Assembly (NCBI GenBank): GCA_028583405.1
Contig: CM053253.1
Location: forward strand, 11,357,112-11,421,111
Source: Pogonophryne albipinna
Lineage: Eukaryota; Chordata; Actinopteri; Perciformes; Artedidraconidae
Direction of reading: 5' to 3'
Length of the DNA: 64,000 bases
A program made the translations under genes and the position numbers. The notes beneath the pieces are model-generated. The model saw only the letters and a program-made list of their open reading frames with translations. It made no database searches and was not told the DNA's origin. Of this stretch, positions 35,094 through 47,000 are shown one piece after another; positions within the stretch are counted from its first letter, which is position 1; each line of letters begins with the position of its first letter.

Positions 35094-38000
35094 ATGGGGA
35101 AGGAGCAGGAACTTCTGGAAGCGGCGCGCACGGGAAACCTGGCCGCCGTGGAGAAGCTTTTATCCGGGAAGCGACAGTCCGCTGGCACTAGCAGCGGTTC
35201 GTCTGGGACCGGGGGAAGCGGCACCAGCGGCGGACACGGAGCCTCCTCTCATACCCTCTCCAGTCTGCTCAGGTAGGCTCTGGAACCGGGAAACACAGTC
35301 TGATATAACCGAATGGGAGACAGCCATTGGTGTCGACCCTGTCAAATAATGCCTGATCAGTTACTATTATAGCCTATGTTGAAGTATGTGATTTATCCTT
35401 GGGTATTTACACAGCGTAATGCTTGTTTTGAATTGCCAAACAAACACAACCTAAACCAATCCAACGCAGGAGCAGCGACATGCTTCTTTGTTAGCTCCCA
35501 GCCTGCTGTACTATACAGTATTGTGCAAAAAATACCTCGTAGGTAATGACGCAACTAAAATACAGACATCTGCAACAAAACAGCCCCCTGGTCTACTTAA
35601 AAACTAACACACATGCATTATTAATTGCTTACATACAGTCTAGACCTGAGCACTGGTGAAAATGGAGTAGAGAGACTTGTCACAACCACATTTTCATTAT
35701 CTTAAGCAGCATTGTTTTCATATTTGCATTGTTCTAGACTGAAAACAATTTCCTTTCTACAGCTGTATAGTTTTGACCTTGGTAGATTTAATTTTTAGAC
35801 ATCAGTGGTCACAGGGGGGAAGCCCTAGTTAGGTAGACCTTTGATGTGGTTTTTCACTATAGGTAAGACCTACCAGGCATGCAAGGTCAGGGATATTTAG
35901 CTGCTCTGTAAGGGCTTGTGATTTTCACTGTTGTCCTGCTCACTCCTTTATTTGATAAAGGGATTTCTGATATAGGAGATTAGGATACAAACTATTGCCA
36001 ATATACAGTGCCTGTCACCTGTGCACAGTCTGTCAGTATGTGCTTCAATGTAAATGCTTTACCTGTTTGGTGGTGCCTTCTAGAAAACAGGACAACTTTC
36101 AACAAAATGGAAGACATTTGTGGGGTTTTTGTAATGGATAGGAGTCCCTGTTTGTTTTTACAATGAAAGATTGCATAAAATGCCTCGCAGTGTTATTGGG
36201 AGGAAGCTTGTTCTGGCCTTTTAGAGAGCTGCTGGGTGATATTAAATAATAGGATGGAATGAAAAGGATCTGATAAGGTCAGAGTTTCATTTTATTCTGC
36301 AGATATTATCTGAATTATAGGCTTACCAAAACTGGATGGTTGGTTTTTCCCTGGGCTGAAACATATTTTCTGAAAGTTATATAGTTCCATAATGCATCCA
36401 TAGTTGCAACGGTAGTGTGTTGTGTGCAAAAACCTTACTTCATAAACTACAGAGGCTAATATATATATCTGCCTAATAGATACAAATGAAATATAGCTCA
36501 TTGACTTATGGCTAGGCTTAGTGCTGCATGTCAAAACCGGCTTCTCTGAACCCTTATTTAAATGCTGAGCACATGCAGGTATACATCTGTCAATCATACT
36601 ATAATATTGCTCCTCTGGGAGCCCGGTGCCAGGCACCTTCATTCACGAGACAAGTGTAATGGCAAAGCTTGAGGTGATGCATCGCTGTGTTACTTAGTGC
36701 AGACTGCACAATGTACTCAAGGTAATTACATTAAACCCTTCTAATCGGAAATCCAATTCAGGGATGTCATGCAGTCAAGGCTGGCTCTGTTTCTCCCTCA
36801 CAGATCTGTGGGCGGACTGAAGAGCCCATTGTGTCATCTATTCTGACTTGAGCGATCAATGTTTGGCAATGATAGCCCCGAGAAATTATTGGCTCGACTT
36901 TGCAGGAAATGAACTACTGGTGTGTAGATTTAAAAAGCCTGTTGGCTGCAGACACCTGAGCGTTTAAGACATACTGTTAGAATATATCTAGTTGTAAGAT
37001 TTAGTGACCACAGGACACCCTGGGGGATTGTTGCTATTGCGTATGACATTTGATTTAGTCTGCATGATAAAAATGTCAATACTTTGCAGGATATCACACT
37101 GAAATACTACAGTGGGACAGGCTTTCGGTTGGTGGGTGTGTCTGTTTCTCCTTTACCAGAATTGCTTTGTTACATGTTCATCATCCATTGTTGGAAAGAG
37201 GGCCTGTAAATCCTGTCAGAGGAGATTTGATCTGTAGGATCTGTCTTAGTTGTAACGCATCAGGTATAAAGGCATAGGCACTCCACTTTAGCAACAATTT
37301 TTGCAATAAAACATATTTGTAATCTGTAGCCTAAATAGTCATTTAAGACATGTTGTTTCTTGTGCAGGCATTGTAACATATTAGACTTTATTTGCAGAAT
37401 ATAGCCTAGTTAATTAAACTATCTGTGTTTATTGTGTAGCTCGAACAACATGCAATGACGATGAATAATTGAGCCGTATCAATTTCATTACAATTCATTT
37501 GAAGGTGTGTTGTGTATGTTTCCCCTAGATTTTTTGCGTTCCTGCTCTGGAATGGGGTGCATGTCAAGACCTGTGTTGTTTTTGTAACCAGGCAGTCGTA
37601 CAGCTCTGCTCTGAGGAATGTCTACTTTCCCAAGAGGCTGCATCCCAGCGGTTGCCATGGGATAGACACTGACCCCGGCATGTTTAACACCACCGGCGCC
37701 CCAAACATTTGTTCCGTGGGACTCCATTATCACCAAAATGATCTGGGCGGGGCTCCCTGGAGTGGAAAGGTCACCACGTAACCTTTATGGTGGCACTGTG
37801 TCGTTGAGGCAGAAGTAAAGTTGATGAGTTGAAAGTTTTTGTTGGAATTATCTGGGCCATACTGGTATCTGTATTAGGCCCTATTTGAGGGCATGCGTTT
37901 GCTGTGTTTTCATCTCGATTCAGGCTGCACAATGTATCGCAATTTTATCAGAATCACAGTGTTGGACCAAAGTCTAAACATGAAAATATCATTCTGAATG

Positions 38001-41000
38001 AAGTATTTTTGGAGCTTCAGTCTTAATACAAAATCCTTGTTTGTCTTTTAAAAAAAACAATGATAATGTCTTAAAAATTATCATTCCCTCTAATATTGCA
38101 AATCCAATCACAATGCAATATATGTCAAAATAAGTGCAATTAGTTATCTATTCATAATCATGCAGCGCTACTCCCCAACATAGTTTTTGCTTGGCCCCAT
38201 GACCCGTTTTGATCCCAGTGGTCTACAGGAAGAGTTCTTCTCTAGCACTTCCTGGATAAGGTTGTCCAAACACGGACAGCTGCTTCGGTCAGACCGGAGG
38301 TAAGAAGGGTCCGTGGCAGAGAAAGTGCCGGCCCACTGAGGGGAAATTAACCGAGGAATGCATGGAGTTCTGGACAGACGCTCTGAGAGCTTAGCCAGAT
38401 GAGGACTCGTCTCCCAGCTCCACAGCCACGTCCTTTGTCCCACTGACAAAGCGTGGAATGGTGTCTTTTCATATTCATATCAGTCCCAAAGACCATTCTG
38501 GAGCTTTCTGTACCTATTTAGTTTTACAAAGAAAATCGAGCTGTCATTTGGATTGACCTGGACCAGCTATTGCGGTCGAGTGTCTTACTCGTCCAGTCTG
38601 CTGTGTGGGGCTTTTGCAATATTTGGTGATAAAAATCCGCTTTAGATATTCACATCCTCTTGAAATGTATTTTCTCCCCAACATGTGATTCCTTTCTCTT
38701 AATGATAGCGAGGAAAGCATTTCTATCAGTGTGATGACTTGGTCAGTATTTTAAGAGGCTTAGGCAGGATTCCAGATCATTCCATCCCATTACATCCACA
38801 ATTTCTGGCTCATCCCAGGCAGACCCATGTTGTGTGACTGGTGTCAGCCGAAGGAAATATCCGCTGCACAAAAACAAGCACATCCTGTCCCTATTTTTTT
38901 TTTTTTAAAACAAGATTTCCCTGGAGCTTCTGTTATTGTGCATGTAGAATTCAGTGAGTGTGAAGGTGCACTGCAGGACCTCGGATGGAGTGTTTGCAGA
39001 TGACAGGCACACAGCGGGAATATGACACCCTCAGTCTGTAGCTGGGTTTTATAGTAGCTATCAGAGCCATGCAAACTGTGTTACTGCCTGCTGCTCGTGC
39101 AGGCAGACAGCGCTAACAAGACACTTTCTATCCCGTTTACAGTAGAGAGCCTCAGATCATTCCTAGTTAGCTTAGGGCTTGGCAAACAGCACGACTGGCA
39201 GTGACATTTCATCAACTGTGACCTCTGAACTCAAAGAAACCATAGCTGGTTCAACCCAGGAGGGAGCAGTGGTAGCTGGGAAATCTAACACCAGCATGTT
39301 AGCATTCCTGGAGCATCTGAGTTTGGGATGCTCTGCTTTGCGCGTTATGTTTACGGCCCATGTTTGTGTTAGGAATCAGGTGGAAGGACACATTAGTACA
39401 GTGGTTCTCAAACTTTTTCTGTCAGGCCCCCCCTTGGGAGAAAAAAAAAAGTTGGGCCCCCCCCAACACAAGTCAGGCTCAGTGGCAGCACCAGAGACTT
39501 CTTTTGGGGGTGCTGTGGGGTAGCTTGACGTTTCATAGAGGGTGCTCAAGCATTTAGGGTTTCCCATTAATGTACCGGTCGCTACAGTGGAATTTTCTAC
39601 TGCAACACTCCCCACGCATATACACAGTGTTCCCGCAACTGTTACAATGCAGGCTCGATAATCAGCTCACGGCATATAGGTGTAAGCAGGGGTCAAGTGA
39701 TATTTTTATAGGCGGTGTGTGGACCTCACATAGGGGGGTCCGGGGGCAAGCTCCCCCGGGAAGATTTATTTTTAAATATTGAAGTTAAAAGCATCAATCT
39801 GGTGCACTTTGAGAGCAACATGAAGAGATCTATGGATACATCTCTCAACACCCATACGAAACAGAACTGTAAACAGATTAACTTTTTCTTTATGGATATT
39901 TTACAAATCATCCTTTTAAACTTTATTCTTGTTTTACTGTCATATAGTATTTCATAGCTGTTTTTCATTTATTCTCTTATTTTTTTATAACTATATTGAT
40001 CATATAAATGTGTGCCTCGTAGGGGTGTAACGGTTCACAAACATTTCGGTTCGGTACGTACCTCGGTTTTTAGGTCACGGTTCGGTTCGGTACGTTTTCG
40101 GTACAGCAGAAATAATTATCACAAAACATAACATTTTTTTTTTTAATTAAACTGTGAATAATGTATTCACTCAAATAAATACAAAATATAATAAACATTA
40201 AGGTGCAGCATTTCGATGAACTAAAATAATCTGTATTTGAACTTTACTGTACTAGTACTCACAAAACAAACTATTAGTTTTGGGTTTTTAATTATTATTA
40301 AACTATGAATATTCACTCAAATAAATATAAAATATAATAAAATAAACATTAAGGTGCAGCTTTTCGATGAACTGAAATAATCTGTATTAGAACTGTACTG
40401 TACTAGTACCTAAGCAGCCAGCTTGACATTATGACTTGCTTGTCATTGTATTTTCATGTTTGTTTTAAAGAAAATGAACTTGTCCACATTGCTTGCTGAA
40501 AGGGCAGATCTGCTGGCACTAACAATGTCTCCTGCTGTGGAGAACACCCTCTCTAGGGACAGAGGTAGCAGATACAGCCAGGTAGCGCTTTGCTAACATG
40601 GCAACATAAGGATATTTGGCGTTTGTAATAGCTTTGGCTTGGTCTGAACTTTTTGCGAGTGGTGGAGGCTTAAATGCTAGTGGGAGTTGGGTTTGCACTT
40701 CAGTCTTTTGGTACCGGTGATATTCACGTTCGGGTGATGCCTTTTCAAATGAGTGTGCAAGTTTGATGTATTGCCAGCCGCGTAACCAATTTTAGTTGAA
40801 CAATGCCGACAGCTTTTTCCACCTGTCTTTGTCCGTCATCCTTGTACGTAACTGCGAAACCAAAATGTTCCCAAACCGGAGACTTCAATGATGCTGGAGG
40901 ATTTTCGAGCTCAACTTTATCTGCGTTCGCCATTTCGACAGTTCCTCAAATTACTGACTACATATGAACGCATCCCTCTGACCAGCTCGTCCAATGAAAT

Positions 41001-44000
41001 GACTTGCTCGCTCTATGACGCGTTGAACACAATGGGAGCAAATTACTCTGAATGCTGCGACGCAGCACCTGAGATTACTTCCAAGAAGTTGTTCACGTTC
41101 TCAATTTTTTACGTTTAACGTTATATTCGTTCGGTACACTTCGGTACACACGTGTACCGAACCGAAGGGCCCGTACCGAATAATTTCGGTACGGGTACGT
41201 GTACCGTTACACCCCTAGTGCCTCGGAAATAATAGTTTACATTAATGGTGACCAAAACGTTTGAGACCCACTGAGATAACACTGAGAGAGTCCTTTAGCT
41301 CACTGAGTCTCTCAGTCTGACAGGAGAGGACTCTCCTCCACTTTGTTGTTGAAAAAACTCCTTATTAGCTATCCCGTTAGCTCGCTAGTACCAGAAGCTA
41401 ACAACAACGATCTCTGGTACCGGTGCGCTCTCTCTCTCTCGCTCGCGCACACAAAATGGCTCATTCCACACACACACACAGAGCCAAGCTTTAATGAAAC
41501 ACAGAGACCCAGACGTAATAGTACTGTACTGCATCATATTATTTTCGAATCAATAATTTTTCAAATTATGATATTTTTTTTTTTTTTTATAACCATTTTT
41601 CCTCCTGGTCTCTCGCGCCCCCCCTGGCATGCCTCTGCGCCCCCCACTTTGAGAACCACTGCATTAGTAGCTGTGATGAATTCCACATATGTCTATGTGG
41701 GTGTGGGGGGGAATTGGCAATAATGGACACATAAAGTGCCCTTAATAGCATGTAGCCGTCTTTAATTGAAGCTAATGATTGTAGGATAAAAAAGGCTTTG
41801 TTAATGAGTTTTGTTTCTGAGGAGTTTTTTAGCAACTTAAGATATATCCTGTAATCATGTCAAACAAGAATGATTTTACCAATTATTGGGCGTAGCAATT
41901 ACTACACATTTTTATCTCTTGGTTCTCTATTTATTTATCTATAGTCTCCATCTATCTGTGCTTCCTGTGTGAAAATAAACAGACCTTTGCTTATGTATGA
42001 CCAGCACAGCAACGCAAAGACACACCAACAGTATGTGTTCTTGTTTATGTAAACTCTGGTTCACCCCACTCGCTGAAACCCCTATAATAACAAATGGACA
42101 AATGGAAAAGATAGGGCTGCTGTGGTTGTGATGCATCTTTTGGTTTTGTTGTTTGAACCCATTTGTAGGACGAGGTACCACGGTGAGCAGAGACGTCAGC
42201 CCCCCCCCCCCCCCCCCCCCCTCTCGCCCTGTGCTGCCCTGTGTGTGATTAGCTGGTTGTTAGCAGCCACCTACCCAGACACTTTCATCCGTCAGCCCTG
42301 CTGGCTGGCGTCGTCCTTTCTCCCCCTCTGCGCTGCTCTCAGCAGTCTTCTTGCCCACCTGCTGGGCCCACGCCAACCTCCACTCCACCTTCAGACTTCA
42401 AACATGTTGTACTTGGAGCCAGAGTAATGGTTCTGCTGCCCTCAAAATGTTCAAACAGGAAACAAATGATCCGAAATCCCCTTGCTTTGATATTAGTGCA
42501 AAGTCCAGACATGATAGCCTTAGAATGACTAAGCAGATTGACCACAGACTAACTGGGAAACACACAAACTTTCATAATCGTGCAGCATATCACCATCTTA
42601 CAGTCATGAACACTTGATAATAATCTAAAACATTTCTTTGTCTAAGAATGATTTTGCTGATAAAATTAAAGAGCAAACTAGTTGTTATTTTTGCCAAAAT
42701 CTTAAACCTAGCAAACTAGATCAGACAGATAGGTCTAGGTAGGTTGTCAGCATAACAAAAAAAAACTGCCCATCTATCCAGCAAGATTTCAGTAGAAAAT
42801 GCACATCAGCATTAAGTAAAATGCTCAGAGGACGCCAGTGAAATCTGTGTCGTTGTGCTGAGGCGTCTGCTGTGAAGTCAGTGTGGGAAATGCCAACTTG
42901 TTGTGAAACAGGCTGTGATTGATCCCTTTTTTTCTCGTTCCATCCGATTCTCCCCGATTGCTTTTCTTCTATATTCATCCCAACTTTTCAGCCTGCCAGC
43001 ACTGATTTTCAAGCCCAATCTTTTTGATTCAGCTAGAGCCCATTGGACTGGTCTGATCTGTGGGAATTCACAGTTTCTTCACACCTTCTGTTGCCACACA
43101 GTCTCGCTTTGTAAATCTCCCTATGATGTGTTATGAGCCATGAAGACTCAATCGGGCTTTATTAAAGCTTTTAAAGGTGGGGTAGGTAAGTTTGAGAAAC
43201 CGGCTCGAGATCGCTAGAATTTGAAAATAGTAAAATACACAACCGGAGAAAATCTGCCACCTCCTTATAGAGCCCCTCCTCCAACACACACGAACGCGCA
43301 CATGACCAATGAGGGCACGAGATAAGTTTGTGTACAGATGGAAGGCTGACAGGCAGGTAGGCCATCCAGTTATTTTAGCCGGGCCGGCTCAAATGATTTA
43401 CAGCACTACGGCTTCCAGAGATGACATTTTAATGTATTTATTGTCAAAGCATTTAAGATATTCATTGCTATCGGGATGTTAAGAGCATTCCATGGAATAT
43501 AACAAAAAGTGTATCTCGAGCCGGTTTCTCAAACTTACCTACCCCACCTTTAACTGCAATCAAATTGGAAAATGAGCCTCCATATCGCAGTTTTTTTTAT
43601 CAAATATGTTCTTTTCCTTTATAACTTGTTAACTAGTAATAGTCGTAAAGAAGATTATGTTTTAGTAGCTCCATGGCATTTTATGGGATTGTTAAAGGTG
43701 GGGTAGGTAATTTTGGAGAAACCAGCTCGAGATCGAATTTGAAAATACACAACCGGGGAAAATCTGCCACTTCCTTACAGAGCCCCTCCTCCAACACACA
43801 CAAACGCGCACATGACCAATGAGGGCACGAGATAAGTTTGTGCACAGATGGAAGGCTGACAGGCAGGTAGGCCATCCAGTTATTTTAGCCGGGCCGGCTC
43901 AAATGATTGGTCGTGCTTTTTACAGTACCACGGCTTCCACAGATGACATTTCTTTATGCATTTTTTGTCAAAGCACTTAAGATATTCATTGCTATCGGGA

Positions 44001-47000
44001 TGTTAAGAGCCCAATTTTGAGGGATAATTTCCTCAAAGATTCCTGACTTTTTTTTGCTGTTTTTTAACCACGCTTGCAGCACAGCTCTAAGTATTACAAT
44101 GATAGTCGCTACTTTGACCCAGACAGAAATATCTTAACAGCAGGTGGATTGGCAAGAAACATTTGTCCACACATTAATGGCCAATGAGGAGGATTTATTA
44201 CTAGGATTTATATAATCTTGTGCTCCTTGAAGTTGATATTTGTTGTTTTGGGTGAAATGTTTTCACAACTGGATTTACACAGTAATTAAGTCTACCCAGG
44301 ATGGATTGCTACTTAAAATGATCGCAAAAAAAAACAACCTAAAATTGTATAGAGAGTTCTAGAAAATCATATATAATCATACATCGATAAATATAAATTG
44401 TAAAGGCATTCAACGTCAAGAAGAAAGGTACATTTAGCACATTTTAGTGGTATACTTGTTGAAGTCTTATTATCATTGTGTCATAGATTTTGACTTTGTT
44501 GCGTAATTTGATTTCCTGTGCTGCTTAAACTTGTCAAACTGCTTCAGAACATTACAATATGTGCTACCATTTAATCAGGTCCAGAAAAACCCTTCATAAG
44601 GAGTGTGAATTTGTTACAGTTGTAGTTCTTAGATCCCAACATGGTCTTTTCACTGATTTGAGCTCATTGAGAGTACCCCTCTGCAGGCCTTTGGGACTAT
44701 GGCATGGTTCACTCGCTGCTGATGAGGGGGTGCTCTGGTTGGCTGTGGGGCATCTGGTTCCACCACCCGCCAGCGGTGCATAATTAAGCCCAATTTCCCC
44801 GACGGTACAGCTGACATGCGCCAGTCACTGCTGGGCTCGGTGCCCTGGGCTAGACTAATCCCCGGTGTGGTCACACTGCTAATAGCTGCAGGGTCAAATC
44901 TGTTTATTTGACACCCGGTTCACACTCACCTGGGTTCTTATTGGCATCATCCTAGGACTGCAATTTGCCTCGCCTGTTCCCCAAGCCCAATAAATAAATA
45001 TGTAATCGTATATCATGACTTTTTGCTCCACCGGAAATATTGTAGGACATTTGGGAAATAGAAACATTTTTAAATACCTGCTGTTGGTAGTCAACCTTTT
45101 GACGCATGATACAAATTGTGCACTAAGTATTTGCTCTGTAAGGCTCTGAAACGTGTTACTCTGGTTAGTCATAATATTTAGCAAAGATAAGCTTTCAATC
45201 ATTATTATCATATGATGCATTTCTGCTTTTCTACATGCTTACCGGTCCATTATTAGTGGATGTGAATCAAATGATCAATACAGACTTGATTTTATGAAAC
45301 TGAGAGATCCTTATTTATTAAGCCAATTGAGTTGATAGTTTATTTACATGGTTTGAGGAATAACAAGCTCAGAACAGATTCTTCTGTTTGTGCATGTAAT
45401 GACTGAGCTCCTTGACATTTGGACTTCAGAGTAAAACACAGTGGAGATTTATGTTCAAGCCCACATATTTTGGAAATTACTGTCTTTTCAGAATGCCTCC
45501 AGTATGTGTGACTAACACCAGCAGACTGAGAACCGCAGTGACGCGTCCTAAAACCCAGAAGTAAACTCCTTCCGGTTCCTTCGTCAAAAACCAATGCAAT
45601 TTCTCCATAGGATTTTGGAAAATAGCTGGAAATAAGGTCTGTGGTTGAAACACATTTAAGAGACGGATCACGTTTTGTTCAGCCGGATAATATCCACATG
45701 TCTATCCTACTTTTATCATTTTCTAATCATAAATCTAGTCGCCAGAAGCAAAATGCTAACGTTATGCTATAAAGGAACTACAGCAGGGTCGCTGCTTCAA
45801 CGTTACGCCAACTTAAGATCCATATTCAAAAATACATATTGTAAATGGTACGAGTTGAAGCGTTTGTTTGAAGAGTTTGCAGGAGGCAGGTACTTGCTTT
45901 CAAGCAGAACAGGGCAAACAAACTTAGCGGGAGTGTTTTACGTGTTCGGTGTAATGACGTAAAACGGCCTGGACAACTTCTGTAGTCCTATTCAGCCACT
46001 TGGTAACAACCATCGTTTTTCAGACACGTAAACTCTTCAAAAATCACCACTGCTGATGTATTTAATGTCGTAGAACAAAATGTGATCTGTCTCTTCAATT
46101 TGTGTCAAACATAGACCTTATTTGGAGCTATTTTCCAAAATCCTATGGAGAAATTGCATTGCTTTTTATCGAAGGAACCGGACGTGGTAAAAATGCTAAC
46201 TTACTTCCGGGTTTTAGGACGCGTCACTGCGGTTCTCTATGCAGAGAACACATAGACATGTTATTATCCGTCCTCCTCGTTGGTACTGGCCGGGCTTTGT
46301 ACAACACAGAATTGCAGCCCCCCAGAATCTTTTTCAAACTCCAGCTTCATCCCGCTGATATTCCCTCAGGGAAATCAAGGATTAGCAGAGCCTTTCAAAC
46401 CGAAATTCCTCAGTCAGTTAGCATGAATGTGCCCCCTCCCAAACCAAATCAGCTCTGTTTTGCCCGTTGCCCCGCTATGGGCCTAAGCCCTGTCCCTCAG
46501 TTAGGTTGGTTGTGAGCCGTAGTAAGAGGATGAAGGATTGTGGAGCATCACTCTGACTCATGCCCTTGGGTGCCATGCTGCTAAAATGCTCAGAGGACAT
46601 TGCACTTAAAACTGCTCCTACAGGCAGCGGTGCTTATAGCAAGTTCATTCATGACGGTGAATAATTGCAATGAGCAGACATCTTTATTCCCTCTGCATGC
46701 AGATGATTGTGATTGCGTTAATTAACATCCATGTCCCAGATTAGAGCTGTGATATTAGAAACCAGAGTGACATCATGCTGTGGTTTGTGATGCATTACAC
46801 CCCTGTAGTGTTTATATTTGTTCATGTGGCTGATGGGACACAATGTTTGTGTCTGTGAGTGGCATTTTGAGAACTTCTGGCAGTGACGCATCAGAATCAT
46901 GACTGCAGAAAAGCATCATACATTTGAACCTTTATTGTAGATTTTCTTTTTAAATTGCTGACCTTGAATGTCAGATATAATCTTGCAACATGTCACATGA

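Larger units (their letters stand above)
39399..41661. mobile_element. hAT-type element, host of a nested insertion
   Basis: The ends are CAGTGGTTCTCAAACTTTTT at the left and the inverse (CACTTTGAGAACCACTG) at the right. Perfect 8-bp repeats CATTAGTA flank it (39391-39398 and 41662-41669). The 5' part has GCCCCCCC blocks beside the terminus, mirrored as CGCCCCCC at the right, typical of this Charlie-like family. A second hAT element sits inside at 40020-41217. Without the insert it is about 1.06 kb, non-autonomous, with no intact transposase. Confidence 0.85.
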
